NCBI RefSeq assembly: GCF_009858245.1
Contig: NZ_VMSB01000001.1
Location: 558,001 to 622,000 of the forward strand
Direction: 5' to 3'
Source of the DNA: Ornithinibacter aureus
Lineage (GTDB): Bacteria > Actinomycetota > Actinomycetes > Actinomycetales > Dermatophilaceae
DNA length: 64,000 nt
Part shown: piece by piece, positions 44,180 to 52,967 of the stretch
Layout of the letters: every line of letters begins with the position of its first letter
How positions within the stretch are numbered: position 1 is the first letter of the stretch
Translations under genes and position numbers: made by a program
The notes under the pieces: generated by a model
Seen by the model: the letters and a program-made list of their open reading frames with translations, nothing else
Databases searched by the model: none
Told to the model about the DNA's origin: nothing

Positions 44180-44881
44180 TCAGTGGCCCTCGGCCAGACC
44201 GCCGCGCACCAGGGCCGCGTGCAACCTCAGGCACAGGTGGGCGACCTCGGCAGCGCTGTACGTGGCGTCCTGCCCTCGCCGCGCACCGACGACCTGCTCG
44301 ACCAGCCCGACCTCACGATCGGCAGCCGCCCGAAAGCCGCGCAGGTGACGAGGCTCGACCCCGTACCCGGCAAGGCCCGCGGCCGCATGGGCGACGGCCA
44401 GGTCCGCCTCGTCGTGCAGGCCGTCGGAGCCGGGCCGCAACAGGCCGTGGGTCACGAGGTCGGCCACGGCAGACGGCGCCAGCCCGGTGGCCTCGGCGAG
44501 CTCCGCAGGGGTGAGGCGCAGCGTCGCGCGGACAGCGAGTTCCGAGGCCTGCGGGACGTCCGGATCGGGAGGCAGGTCCGGCGCCGCAGGTCGACCGCCG
44601 TGCCCCGTGGCAAGGGTCAGGCCGCGGTCCAACGCATCCAGGTTGTCCTTGATGACGCGCAGCGGCCAGAACCGGTCACGCTGCGCCCGAAGGACGTAGC
44701 GCAACCGCTCCACGTCGCCGTCGGTGAACTTGCGGTAGCCGGATGCCGTGCGCGACGGCGTGACCAGACCCTCGGCCTCGAGGAAGCGGACCTTCGAGAT
44801 CGTGACGTCGGGAAACTCGTCCGCCAACGCCCGAACCACCGCCCCGACCGTGAGGAGGCGCGTGGGCGCCGACTCGGCCAC
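44180..44881 (-). CDS. ftsR: MerR-family regulator FtsR (Rv1828-like)
   Basis: The homologue in Corynebacterium glutamicum activates ftsZ. This 233-residue protein has the MerR helix-turn-helix (LADEFPDVTISKVRFLEAEG, then TASGYRKFTDGDVERLRYVL), a linker, and a second helical domain RLTPAELAEATGLAPSAVADLVTHG that itself resembles a winged helix, as in Rv1828. The GTG at 44879-44881 starts 7 bp after the garA stop; an open frame runs further upstream within garA. The role in division is inferred from synteny. Confidence 0.88.
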   Translation of the reverse strand: MAESAPTRLLTVGAVVRALADEFPDVTISKVRFLEAEGLVTPSRTASGYRKFTDGDVERLRYVLRAQRDRFWPLRVIKDNLDALDRGLTLATGHGGRPAAPDLPPDPDVPQASELAVRATLRLTPAELAEATGLAPSAVADLVTHGLLRPGSDGLHDEADLAVAHAAAGLAGYGVEPRHLRGFRAAADREVGLVEQVVGARRGQDATYSAAEVAHLCLRLHAALVRGGLAEGH

Positions 44882-44888
44882 GGGTGGG

Positions 44889-45350
44889 TCAGGCCTGGCT
44901 CGCGTAGAAGACGAGGCGGAACTTGCCGATCTGGACCTCGTCACCCGTGGTCAGGGTGGCCGCCTCGACGAGCTCGCGGTTGACGTAGGTGCCGTTGAGC
45001 GAGCCCACGTCGCGCACGACGAACCCCTCCGGGGTGCGCCGGAAGATCGCGTGACGACGGGAGACGGTGACGTCGTCGAGGAAGATGTCGCTGTCGGGGT
45101 GACGGCCGGACACGACCTCGTCGTCGTCGAGGAGGAACCGGGCCCCGGTGTTGGGCCCGCGCAGCACGACGAGCAGGGCCGTCCCGGGGCGCAGCGCCTC
45201 GACCGTTGCGAGATCGGCCTTCGTGAGGACGTGCTCGCTCTCGTGGACCGGCTCCTCGACGCGTGTGCTCGTCTCGGCCTGTACCGCGGCCAGACGCATC
45301 GTCGTCGACTCGGGCACGGGGCCTCGGCCCCCCACCGGCTCGTCACTCAT
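44889..45350 (-). CDS. garA: FHA-domain regulator GarA/OdhI
   Basis: GarA/OdhI binds and inhibits 2-oxoglutarate dehydrogenase and modulates glutamate dehydrogenase and GltS; phosphorylation of its N-terminal threonines by PknG/PknB switches it off. The 153-residue protein has the C-terminal FHA domain (residues about 60-145) with VVSGRHPDSDIFLDDVTVSR, HAIFRR and DVGSLNGTYVNRE. The N-terminal phospho-site region reads QAETSTRVEE, close to but not identical with the mycobacterial ETTS. The ATG at 45348-45350 starts a segment of about 50 disordered residues. A PknG gene lies 8 kb away. Confidence 0.92.
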   Translation of the reverse strand: MSDEPVGGRGPVPESTTMRLAAVQAETSTRVEEPVHESEHVLTKADLATVEALRPGTALLVVLRGPNTGARFLLDDDEVVSGRHPDSDIFLDDVTVSRRHAIFRRTPEGFVVRDVGSLNGTYVNRELVEAATLTTGDEVQIGKFRLVFYASQA

Positions 45351-45390
45351 GGACCATCCAGCCTCTCGTCGTCGTGAGTCCTTGCAGAGT

Positions 45391-45415
45391 GTCACACCCT
45401 AGATCAGGGTGTGAC
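45391..45415. promoter_or_regulatory. perfect palindrome in the garA promoter
   Basis: GTCACACCCT-AGATC-AGGGTGTGAC has perfect 10-bp arms and a 5-nt spacer. It lies 40 bp upstream of the garA start and overlaps a TAGGGT hexamer that could be the garA -10. A dimeric regulator bound here would control garA. Part of the half-site (GGTGTGAC) recurs upstream of the MerR gene at 43588-43595. Confidence 0.6.
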
Positions 45416-45445
45416 CAATACCCACCCCAGGGGCGGGCCATCTCG

Positions 45446-45832
45446 TCAGGACAGCTGTGCGGTGTACGTCTCGACGTCCATCAGGGCGTCGAGCGCAGCG
45501 GGGTCGCTGGGCCGCAGCTCGTACATCCAGCCGTCGCCGTAGGGGTCGGAGTTGACCAGTTCCGGGGTGGCGTCGAGCAAGTCGTTCACAGCGGTGATCT
45601 CCCCGGAGACCGGGGCGTAGAGGTCGCTCACGGACTTCGTGGACTCCACCTCGCCGCACGTGCCACCGGCGGACACGGTGTCGCCGACCGCGGGCAGGCT
45701 CACGTAGACGACGTCTCCGAGCGCCTCCTGCGCGAAGGAGGTGATGCCGACCCGCAGGGTGTCACCGGTGCTGCTGACCCACTCGTGCTCAGCGGTGTAG
45801 CGCAGTCCGGCGGGGTACTCGAGGTCGCTCAT
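45446..45832 (-). CDS. gcvH: glycine cleavage system H protein
   Basis: GcvH carries the lipoyl arm of the glycine cleavage system. The 128-residue protein has RYTAEHEWVSSTGDTLRVGI near the start, ALGDVVYVSLPAVGDTV and the lipoyl-lysine site EVESTKSVSDLYAPVSG at about residue 65. The ATG at 45830-45832 has AGGAGAG 3-9 nt upstream. It is 34 bp after the DUF881 gene and about 95 bp before garA, where the palindrome lies. Confidence 0.96.
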   Translation of the reverse strand: MSDLEYPAGLRYTAEHEWVSSTGDTLRVGITSFAQEALGDVVYVSLPAVGDTVSAGGTCGEVESTKSVSDLYAPVSGEITAVNDLLDATPELVNSDPYGDGWMYELRPSDPAALDALMDVETYTAQLS

Positions 45833-45866
45833 GACTCTCCTAGGTGTGGCCCGCGAGCGGGTGTGA

Positions 45867-46682
45867 TCAGGGGGTGGTGGTCGGTACGGGCCGAGCGTAC
45901 TGAGGCGGGACGAGGGTGAGCAACGCATCGACCGCCACCTCGTCACGGATCTCGGTCTGGGTCTTGCCCTCGGCGCGGCGCACGGTGGCGGTCACGCCCC
46001 CGGGGATCTCCATCGCGCCGGCCAGCGTGTTGGCATCCCCGATCGCGCGGATCGTGTACGGAGGGGACACGACCTCACCGGAGACGACCAGCTCGCCGTC
46101 GCGCTCGGAGATCCACGTGTTCGCCACGACGCGCTCGTCCCCGATCTGGATGGCCTCGGCGCCGGCGGCCCGCAACTCCTGGACGGTGTCCAGGATGATG
46201 GGCGCCGCGACGCCGCCGTCGACTCCGGTGATCGTGAGCACGATGCCGGGGCCCTTGGCCGGGGCGGTGCCGGCGAGGATGCCGAGGGCGTCGAGGCGCG
46301 CCCGGGCAGCACGCTGGGCCTCCTCGCCGTTCGTGGACTGGCTCTGAAGCAGCTCCAGCGAGTTCTCCAGGCCCCGGATCTCGTCGGCGAGGCGGTCGCC
46401 GTCCTGGTCGACCCCGGCGAAGATGCGCACCAGTTCGTCCTCGCGCAGGTTCTCCAGCCCCTGGATGGAGGTCTGGCGCACCTGGGCGACGATCGCGAAC
46501 CCCAGTGCCGCGGCCAGCACCATCGCGAGGACGTTGGCGCGGGTCGCACGGGGTGAGCCGGCCCGCAGGAGCCGGCGCCAGGCCCGAGGCGGATTCGCCG
46601 CAGGACGCCCCCCGGACTCAGCCGGGCGTCCCCCGGACTCAGCCGGGCGCCCCCCGGGCTCGCCTGATGACTGCTCGCTCAT
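45867..46682 (-). CDS. DUF881-family membrane-anchored protein (Rv1825-like)
   Basis: A 271-residue protein with a repetitive N-terminus (three GGRPAES-type units), one membrane helix (ANVLAMVLAAALGFAIVAQV, residues about 48-68), a coiled-coil segment (ENLREDELVRIFAGVDQD onward) and the DUF881 domain (from about residue 140, GPGIVLTITGVDGG). The external domain is related to FtsQ-neighbourhood proteins; the function is unknown. It overlaps the small-basic-protein gene by 4 bp and forms the Rv1823-Rv1825 trio. Confidence 0.88.
   Translation of the reverse strand: MSEQSSGEPGGRPAESGGRPAESGGRPAANPPRAWRRLLRAGSPRATRANVLAMVLAAALGFAIVAQVRQTSIQGLENLREDELVRIFAGVDQDGDRLADEIRGLENSLELLQSQSTNGEEAQRAARARLDALGILAGTAPAKGPGIVLTITGVDGGVAAPIILDTVQELRAAGAEAIQIGDERVVANTWISERDGELVVSGEVVSPPYTIRAIGDANTLAGAMEIPGGVTATVRRAEGKTQTEIRDEVAVDALLTLVPPQYARPVPTTTP
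46608..46664 (-). repeat. tandem 21-bp repeats in the DUF881 gene
   Basis: CCCCGGACTCAGCCGGGCG-type units of 21 bp repeat nearly three times. They encode the GGRPAES repeats at the N-terminus of the DUF881 protein, before its membrane helix. Because the unit is a multiple of three, copy number can change without frameshift. Confidence 0.5.
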
Positions 46683-47011
46683 GCGTCGAAGAGGTGACGG
46701 CGGATCGACGCCACGTTGGAGAAGATGCGCACCCCGAGGACGACGACGACGCCGGTGGACAGCTGGGCCCCGACGCCGAGCTTGTCACCCAGGAAGACGA
46801 TGAAGGCCGCCACGACCACGTTGGAGAGGAAGGAGACGACGAACACCTTGTCGTCGAAGATCCCGTCCAGGATCGCCCGCACGGCACCGAACACCGCGTC
46901 CAACGCCGCGATGACGGCGATCGGCAGGTAGGGCTGCAGCCAGACCGGCACCGCGGGCTGCAGGAGCAGGCCGATGAGGATGCCGAGGGCCAGACCGATG
47001 GCTGGGATCAC
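46679..47011 (-). CDS. sbp: small basic protein (DUF1290)
   Basis: A 110-residue membrane protein of the DUF1290/SbP family, with IGLALGILIGLLLQPAVPVW, LPIAVIAALDAVFGAVRAIL, DDKVFVVSFLSNVVVAAFIV and STGVVVVLGVRIFSNVASIR segments. In Bacillus the homologue is near division genes; its role is undetermined. The GTG at 47009-47011 overlaps the upstream DUF881 stop (GTGA), and its own stop overlaps the next DUF881 start (ATGA). Confidence 0.9.
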   Translation of the reverse strand: MIPAIGLALGILIGLLLQPAVPVWLQPYLPIAVIAALDAVFGAVRAILDGIFDDKVFVVSFLSNVVVAAFIVFLGDKLGVGAQLSTGVVVVLGVRIFSNVASIRRHLFDA

Positions 47012-47949
47012 GACGAGCTCCTCTCGGGGGTTGCGGTGGACGACGCGGCCTCTCCAGTATCCCCCGTGCTCGCGTAGCGCAGGTTCAGACCCACCGCGGC
47101 GGGTACGGACAGCTCCTTCGACACGGTGGTGTCCACCCGCACGCCGAAGCTGCCCCGCAGGGTCGACAGGTAGCTGCCCCCCTCGCCATCGGCGAAGTCC
47201 GCGGGAAAGCGGGCGGGATCACCGAGGGCGGTGATGACGTAGGGCCGGTTCAGGGGGCGGTTGTCGACGATCAGGGCCGACCCGGCGAAGCGGATGGCCG
47301 ACAGGGAGGTGAGACGGTTGCCGTTGATGCTGACGGCCTCGGCCCCGGCCTGCCAGAGGGCGTTGACCACGAAACGCAGGTCCTTGGCGTAGACGCGGCC
47401 CTGTTCGGCCTCCGGGCTGTTGGGGTCGGCCTCGTCCGCGCTCGACCCGGGCGCGTCGTCCATGGTGATGGTGAAGCCGGGGCCCTGCAACTCGACGGCG
47501 CCGACGGTGGCTGCGAGTTCCCGGCTGCGCTCGAGGTCACCCACGGCCCCGAATTGCTGGGCCTCGAGGTCGGCGACCTCCGTCTGCAACTGCGTGGCCC
47601 GCGCGGTCAGCTCGTCGACCTCGGCGCGGCGGTCCTCGATCCGGGCGATGAGGTCCTTGCGGGCCTGGGCACGCGGGGAGTCCGACGCGGTGAGGTTGGA
47701 GGCGGCCACTCCCACCATCAGGCCGAGCAGGACCATGGCGATGATGAGGCGCGGGGCGCGCAGCGACGCCGCACGCGGCATCCCCGCTGCCTCCCGGCGA
47801 TCGGCGGCAGCGGCGTACCCGGGGTCGAGCGGTCGCTGGAGCATCGTCGTGAGCAGGCTCATCGACTCGTCGGGCGCTCGCGTGCGCTGGTTCGGCGGTG
47901 GCGGCTCGGGCGGAGACGCGGGCGTGGTGTCGGTGGGCGGCACGCTCAC
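47008..47949 (-). CDS. DUF881-family membrane-anchored protein (Rv1823-like)
   Basis: A 313-residue protein with a Pro-rich cytoplasmic start, one membrane helix (APRLIIAMVLLGLMVGVAAS, residues about 68-88), a coiled coil (RIEDRRAEVDELTARATQLQ) and a DUF881 domain with GPGFTITMDDAPGSS, LWQAGAEAVSINGNRLTS and YVITALGDPARF. It is a paralogue of the second DUF881 protein, flanking the small basic protein. The GTG at 47949 overlaps the phosphatidyltransferase stop (GTGA). Confidence 0.88.
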   Translation of the reverse strand: MSVPPTDTTPASPPEPPPPNQRTRAPDESMSLLTTMLQRPLDPGYAAAADRREAAGMPRAASLRAPRLIIAMVLLGLMVGVAASNLTASDSPRAQARKDLIARIEDRRAEVDELTARATQLQTEVADLEAQQFGAVGDLERSRELAATVGAVELQGPGFTITMDDAPGSSADEADPNSPEAEQGRVYAKDLRFVVNALWQAGAEAVSINGNRLTSLSAIRFAGSALIVDNRPLNRPYVITALGDPARFPADFADGEGGSYLSTLRGSFGVRVDTTVSKELSVPAAVGLNLRYASTGDTGEAASSTATPERSSS

Positions 47950-48542
47950 GCCGCGTCCACCCGCCGGACCTGCAGCAGGGCGCGCAGCTGCAGGGCGTAG
48001 AGGATGCCGGCGACCCAGTACAACGCCGTTCCCCACCACGCGAACGCCCAACCGACCGGTTCCGCGATGCGCGACAGCGTGCCGTCGCCGTCGGCGAGGA
48101 GCAGCAGCGGGAAGGCGTAGAGGAGGTTGAACGTCGCTGCCTTGCCGGCGAAGTGCACCGGGAGCCCCACCCACCCGTGTCGCTTGGCGATCAGCACGAC
48201 GACCGCCATGAAGGCCTCGCGGGCGAAGAGCACCGCCACGAGCCACCACGGGATGATCTCGCGCCAGGCCAGTCCGAGCAGGGTCGACACGATGTAGAGA
48301 CGGTCGGCGATCGGGTCGAGCAGCTGACCGACACGCGAGACCAGTCCGTAGGTTCGAGCGATCTTGCCGTCGAGGTAGTCGGTGAGCCCCGAGGCCATGA
48401 GCAGCACGACGGCCAGCCCGTCACGCTCGGAGAGGATGGCCCAGAGGAAGACCGGGACCCCGACCAGCCGAAGCGCCGAGAGCGCGTTCGGCACGGTGAG
48501 CACCCGATCGCTCACCTGCTCATCGGGCCCGCCCGTCGCCAT
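47946..48542 (-). CDS. CDP-alcohol phosphatidyltransferase (PgsA2-like)
   Basis: The enzyme transfers a phosphatidyl group from CDP-diacylglycerol to an alcohol, probably glycerol 3-phosphate or a related acceptor. The 198-residue membrane protein has the full signature SGLTDYLDGKIARTYGLVSR followed by VGQLLDPIADR, i.e. DGxxAR(8x)GxxxDxxxD, and 5-6 hydrophobic segments. Synteny matches Rv1822. The ATG at 48540-48542 is chosen; the upstream gene patB is divergent. Confidence 0.92.
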   Translation of the reverse strand: MATGGPDEQVSDRVLTVPNALSALRLVGVPVFLWAILSERDGLAVVLLMASGLTDYLDGKIARTYGLVSRVGQLLDPIADRLYIVSTLLGLAWREIIPWWLVAVLFAREAFMAVVVLIAKRHGWVGLPVHFAGKAATFNLLYAFPLLLLADGDGTLSRIAEPVGWAFAWWGTALYWVAGILYALQLRALLQVRRVDAA

Positions 48543-48599
48543 GGGCGCAACTGTATGTCGTGCGGGGGTGCTGCGCCGCACCCCCCATAGGGTGTCGTC

Positions 48600-49751
48600 A
48601 TGTCTGCCCCCCTCCTGCGTGGCCTCGAGTCCGATCACCGCCGTGACCGCACGAGCGTGAAGTGGGTGGCCTACCCGCCGGACGTGCTGCCGCTCTGGGT
48701 GGCCGAGATGGACGCCGCACCGTGCCCCGCGGTCGTCGACGCAGTGACCGCGGCCATGCGTCGTGGCGACACCGGGTACGGCTGGGGCCCGCGCTATGCC
48801 GAGGCGGTGGCCCGCTTCGCCGACGCGACGTGGGGCTGGCAGGTCGACACCGACGCCTCGATGATCGTGCCCGACGTCATGATCGGTGCCAGCGAGCTGC
48901 TGCGCCTGCTGACCGACGAGGGCGGGCCCGTCGTCCTGTCCTCCCCCACGTACAACGCCTTCTACGGGTTCCTCGACGCCATCGGCCGGCGCACCGTCGA
49001 CGCACCGCTCACCGCTGACGGACGCCTCGACCCCGACGCCCTACGCACGGCGTTCCGGGAGGCGACCGCGCGCGGCGAGCGGGCGGCATACCTGCTGTGC
49101 AACCCCCAGAACCCCACCGGGACCGTCCACACCCGCGACGAGCTCACGACCCTGGCCGCGCTGGCCGACGAGTTCGGGGTGCGGGTCGTCGCCGACGAGA
49201 TCCACGCCCCGATCGTCTTCCCCGGTGGCGCCGCGTTCACCCCGTTCCTCACCGTGCCGGGCGGTGAACGAGGCTTCTCGGTCTTCTCGCCGTCCAAGGG
49301 CTGGAACCTCGCCGGGCTGAAGTCGGCCCTCGTCCTGGCGGGGGCGCAGGCAGCCGACGACATGGCCCGCCTGCACGAGGTGCACACCCACGGCTCGTCC
49401 CACATCGGGGCGATCGCCCACGTCGCCGCCCTGGACGACGGCAGGCAGTGGTTGGCCCAGCTGGTCAGCGAGCTCGACGCCAACCGCACGCTCCTGGCCC
49501 GGCTCCTCGCCGAGCACCTGCCCGCGATCCGCTGGCAGGCCCCGGACGCGACCTACCTCGCGTGGCTGGACTGCGGCGACCTCGGGCTCGGCGACGACCC
49601 GTCGTCGGTGTTCCTCCGGCAAGGCCGGGTCGCCCTCGGGTCCGGGCCGCAGTACGGCCCGCAGACCGGACGGGGGTTCGTCCGGCTCAACCTCGCGACG
49701 TCGCCGGAGATCATCGAGGACTCCGTGCACCGGATGGCCGCGGCGCTCTGA
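48600..49751 (+). CDS. patB: MalY/PatB-type PLP aminotransferase (cystathionine beta-lyase)
   Basis: This 383-residue fold-type I enzyme has SVKWVAYPPDVLPLWVAEMD, the hallmark start of MalY/PatB enzymes, GYGWGPRYAEAVARF, LLCNPQNPTGTVHTRDEL, VVADEIHAPIVFPG with the pyridine Asp, and FSPSKGWNLAGLKSALVL with the PLP lysine. Such enzymes cleave C-S bonds of cystathionine, cysteine conjugates or related compounds. TAGGGT ends 6 nt before the ATG, a leaderless candidate. It separates the gcvH-garA locus from the pknG operon. Confidence 0.9.
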   Translation: MSAPLLRGLESDHRRDRTSVKWVAYPPDVLPLWVAEMDAAPCPAVVDAVTAAMRRGDTGYGWGPRYAEAVARFADATWGWQVDTDASMIVPDVMIGASELLRLLTDEGGPVVLSSPTYNAFYGFLDAIGRRTVDAPLTADGRLDPDALRTAFREATARGERAAYLLCNPQNPTGTVHTRDELTTLAALADEFGVRVVADEIHAPIVFPGGAAFTPFLTVPGGERGFSVFSPSKGWNLAGLKSALVLAGAQAADDMARLHEVHTHGSSHIGAIAHVAALDDGRQWLAQLVSELDANRTLLARLLAEHLPAIRWQAPDATYLAWLDCGDLGLGDDPSSVFLRQGRVALGSGPQYGPQTGRGFVRLNLATSPEIIEDSVHRMAAAL

Positions 49752-49796
49752 ACCCTGTCTCGGCGCTCTGGGCCCCGTTGCTGCCCCTGAGCCCGG

Positions 49797-50552
49797 CTAC
49801 TGCTCCTCGGGGGTCGCGCGCCGCACGACGAGTCGCGTCCAGGCCCCGACGTACACCCGGTCGTCCTCGGAGAACTCGTGGCGCGTGCCGGGAGCGATGG
49901 GGTCGACGGGCAGCGGCCCGCTGGCAGGCCCGACGTACGTGCCGTTGGAGGACTGGAGGTCCTCGACCCACCAGCGCTGACCGTCGGTGGTCAGCTGGGC
50001 CTGTCGGCGACTGACGCCCGGGTCGCCGGTGAGGTCGACCTCGGGGTGGATGTTGCGGCTGGTGGACGGGCGCCCGACGAGCACGCTCTTCGCGCGCAGG
50101 AGCACCGTGCTCGGCAGCCCCGGCGACGGACAGGGGTCGCTGCTGCCCTGGGAGCTGTACCAGTCGGGGTCGACCCAGACCTCGACGACCCACTCGGCCC
50201 CGATGGGCTGGGCCAGCGGTGTCGGTGCCGAGGCGCTCGCGCCAGCGTCCGCAGTCGCCTGCCCCTCGGCCTCGACCGCACCTTCGCCCACCGGCTGCGT
50301 CGAGCGGGGCATGGTGCCGGTGGTGAAGTCGTAGCCGCAGGCCTCGCAGAACAGGGCCGAGGCGGCCTTGTCCGCACCGCAGCTGGGGCACGTCTCGGGC
50401 TCGGCCTCGGGGGTGGATGCCGTGGCGCCCCCGTCCGGGGTCGCGGCACCGCCCGCTGCCGCTCCGTTCTGCGAGATCGGGGCGCCGCAGGTGTCGCAGT
50501 AGTCCGAGGCCTGGGAGTCGTGGCCGTTGGGGCAGACGGCGGGGGTGCTCAC
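49797..50552 (-). CDS. double zinc-ribbon FHA-domain protein
   Basis: A 251-residue protein with two zinc ribbons (CPNGHDSQASDYCDTCG and CPSCGADKAASALFCEACG in the first 80 residues) and a C-terminal FHA domain with VGRPSTSRNIHPEVDL, VSRRQAQL and LQSSNGTYVG. FHA domains bind phosphothreonine, so it is a likely reader of the PknG kinase or of the PP2C-controlled state. The GTG at 50550-50552 overlaps the VWA stop (GTGA). It is the last gene of the operon. Confidence 0.88.
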   Translation of the reverse strand: MSTPAVCPNGHDSQASDYCDTCGAPISQNGAAAGGAATPDGGATASTPEAEPETCPSCGADKAASALFCEACGYDFTTGTMPRSTQPVGEGAVEAEGQATADAGASASAPTPLAQPIGAEWVVEVWVDPDWYSSQGSSDPCPSPGLPSTVLLRAKSVLVGRPSTSRNIHPEVDLTGDPGVSRRQAQLTTDGQRWWVEDLQSSNGTYVGPASGPLPVDPIAPGTRHEFSEDDRVYVGAWTRLVVRRATPEEQ

Positions 50553-51826
50553 TTCTTCACCCGCGTCGTCTTCGTGGACGCCGTGTCCAGGGCCATCTCG
50601 TCGAGCTTGTCGACGCTGCGCTTGAGCCGGACGGTCCCGGTGTCGGCGTCCTCGATCTCGACGATCTTGCGCAGCCTCGTCGTGGCCTCCTCGTTGCCGG
50701 TCTCGGCCGCGAGCTGGACCGCCCGGCCGAGCTTGGCCGTCGCGGTGTCGCTGTCCCCCGCAGCCTTGGCCGCCAGCCCGTCCTGGATCACCTCGGCCAG
50801 CTCGGCCTGCCCGGTGTAGTGCGCGACGGCGGGGTCGATGCGGGTGGTGAGCGTGTCGTCGTTGGACCACAGGGCCTTCACGAGGCCCTGGGCGAGCACC
50901 TCGTCACCGATGGCGACCTGCACGCGGGCTGCCAGCTGCTCCTGCCCGACGACCTTGGCCGCCAGGCGGACCGCCACGTGGTAGTCGCGGGACTCATCTC
51001 CCCACGCGCCGGTCGGGTAGGCACCGGTGAGGGGGTTGACGTCCTGACGGCGGGCGGTGAGGTCCTCGACGGTCGGGGCGACCTGACGCACGAACAGCAC
51101 CTGCGCACCCTGGGGCGCCCACACCCGAAGGGCCGCCTCGGCGACGCCGCGCCCCATCGCGGCGCGCATGATGCCCTCGAAGTCGGCGGCCATGTCCTCC
51201 GGGCGGGCGATGAGGTCGACCGTTCCCATCAGGGCGGTGGCGATGCGGCGCACCTCGGCGACCTCCCACGCGGCGCCCACCCCGCGGCAGTCGGCCTGGA
51301 ACTGTCCGCGGGCGCCCTCGATCGCCGCCGAGAGCTGCTCGGGGGTCTCGTGCTGGTTGATGCCGTCGGTGAGCAGGATCGCGTGTCGCTGCACCGCCGA
51401 CGGGACGCTGGCAAGTACCCGGGTGGCCAGGGTCAGCCAGGTGCCCATGGCCGTCCCGCCGTCGGCGGCGAACCCGGCGACGGCCGCCTTGGCCTGCGCA
51501 CGGGTCTGGTCTTCCATGCGCACCATGCCGAGTTCCCGGCCGTACGGGTAGGCCAGCCTGGCCTCGTGGCTGCCCGCGATCACCGCGAACCAGACCCCGT
51601 CGTTGATCTGGTCCAGGGCGGCGGCCGCCGCGGTGCGCGCCGCCGCGATGTTCTCGCCGTCCATCGACCCCGAGGTGTCGACGATGACGAGCTCGGCGGC
51701 GTCGCCGGCGCCGGCCTGGCCCACCGCCCCCGCGCCGGAGCAGGTGACGGTGACGATGGCGTGCACGTCCGTGCCCCCGTCGGGCAGGAACTCGTTCTGG
51801 TAGACGTCAGCGGAGAACGTTGGCAT
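50549..51826 (-). CDS. VWA-domain protein
   Basis: The 425-residue protein starts with FSADVYQNEFLPDGGTDVHA and a von Willebrand A domain with an intact MIDAS: VIVDTSGSMDGENI (DxSxS) near residue 45, GTAMGTWLTLATRVL and AILLTDGINQHETPEQL. A beta-rich middle and a helical C-terminal region with RAVQLAAETGNEEATTRLRK follow. VWA-MIDAS proteins in kinase/phosphatase clusters often act as metal-dependent scaffolds. The ATG at 51824-51826 overlaps the PP2C gene by 20 bp. Confidence 0.9.
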   Translation of the reverse strand: MPTFSADVYQNEFLPDGGTDVHAIVTVTCSGAGAVGQAGAGDAAELVIVDTSGSMDGENIAAARTAAAAALDQINDGVWFAVIAGSHEARLAYPYGRELGMVRMEDQTRAQAKAAVAGFAADGGTAMGTWLTLATRVLASVPSAVQRHAILLTDGINQHETPEQLSAAIEGARGQFQADCRGVGAAWEVAEVRRIATALMGTVDLIARPEDMAADFEGIMRAAMGRGVAEAALRVWAPQGAQVLFVRQVAPTVEDLTARRQDVNPLTGAYPTGAWGDESRDYHVAVRLAAKVVGQEQLAARVQVAIGDEVLAQGLVKALWSNDDTLTTRIDPAVAHYTGQAELAEVIQDGLAAKAAGDSDTATAKLGRAVQLAAETGNEEATTRLRKIVEIEDADTGTVRLKRSVDKLDEMALDTASTKTTRVKK

Positions 51827-52967
51827 CTGCGGAGACTTCCTCTCGGTGGGCCGCGGGCGGGGTGCCCGTCGCGGTGGGGGTCGGGTCGATGCGGGCCAGC
51901 GCCACGGTGATGTTGTCGCGCCCACCCTGGGCGTTCGCCCACTGCACGAGTGCCGCCGCGAGCGGCAGTGGCTCGTCACCCACGCTCGCCCTCGTCGCGC
52001 TGACCAGCTGCGCGAGGTCGGCCGGAGCGGAGCAGTAGTTCCACAGGCCGTCGGAGCAGACGAGCACCCAGCCCGCAGCGTCGAGGTCGAGGGAGACGGT
52101 GCGTGGGGTGTGGTCGGGTGCGTCGCTGCCGAGCCACCTCGTGATGGCGTGGGCATGCGGGCCGTTCTCGGCGACCTCCCGGTCGGCGCCTGCCGCGATC
52201 TGGTCGGCCGCGAACGAGTCGTCCGTCGTCAGCAGGGCGGCGTCACCGACGTCAGGGACCCAGTAGGCCCGGCTGTCGCCGACCCAACCCACGACGAGCA
52301 CCGGGCCGTCGACGACTCCTGCGACGAACGTGCAGGATGCCGGGTTGCCGGGCCCCGGGGCCGTGTTGGCGATGACCGCGGTGTTCGCGGCGTCGGCGGC
52401 GAGGGACAGGGCCCGCGCCGTCGCGGCGACCCCACTGGCGGGGGTGCCCAAGCCGCGCGGCTGGGAGTGCTGGAGCACGTCGCGGGCGGCCCGGGCCGCG
52501 GCCAGGCTCGCGACGTCGGAGTCGGTCGAGCTCGACACGCCGTCGCACACGACGAGCACGGCCCGCTCCCCCGGCGACGACGACGCCGCCAGGGCCACGG
52601 CATCCTCGTTGCGATGGTGGCGGATCCCGCGGTCGCACACGGCGGCGACCCACGCCGCGGGCTGCTCCGTGAAGTGGTCGCGCGGCTTGACGGCCGCGGT
52701 GCCGCACTCGGTGCAGTAGCCGTCGTCGGCGACCGCTCCACCGCAGGAGTGGCACGCGGGCACTGCTCCCGCTGCCGCGGCCGGCGTCGCCGCCGTCGGC
52801 ACCTCCCCCAGTGGCTCGACCAGCGGTGCCGCCGCAGGTGCGTCAGGGGCCGCAGGTGAGCCAGGGGCCGCAGCAGTGCCCAGATCGGCACCACAGCCCT
52901 CGCAGAACCGCTCGCCCGCGCTCACGTGGCTGCCACACGACGGGCAGGGGGTCGCCTCATCGGTCAT
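51807..52967 (-). CDS. PP2C-family Ser/Thr phosphatase with double zinc ribbon
   Basis: The 386-residue protein has two N-terminal zinc ribbons (CPSCGSHVSAGERFCEGCG and CHSCGGAVADDGYCTECG) and a PPM/PP2C domain: CDRGIRHHRNEDAVAL, LVVCDGVSSSTDS, VGWVGDSRAYWV, LVCSDGLWNYC and GRDNITVALARID, i.e. all metal-binding Asp motifs. It should remove phosphate from targets of the neighbouring PknG. The ATG at 52965-52967 overlaps the pknG stop (ATGA). Confidence 0.92.
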   Translation of the reverse strand: MTDEATPCPSCGSHVSAGERFCEGCGADLGTAAAPGSPAAPDAPAAAPLVEPLGEVPTAATPAAAAGAVPACHSCGGAVADDGYCTECGTAAVKPRDHFTEQPAAWVAAVCDRGIRHHRNEDAVALAASSSPGERAVLVVCDGVSSSTDSDVASLAAARAARDVLQHSQPRGLGTPASGVAATARALSLAADAANTAVIANTAPGPGNPASCTFVAGVVDGPVLVVGWVGDSRAYWVPDVGDAALLTTDDSFAADQIAAGADREVAENGPHAHAITRWLGSDAPDHTPRTVSLDLDAAGWVLVCSDGLWNYCSAPADLAQLVSATRASVGDEPLPLAAALVQWANAQGGRDNITVALARIDPTPTATGTPPAAHREEVSADANVLR

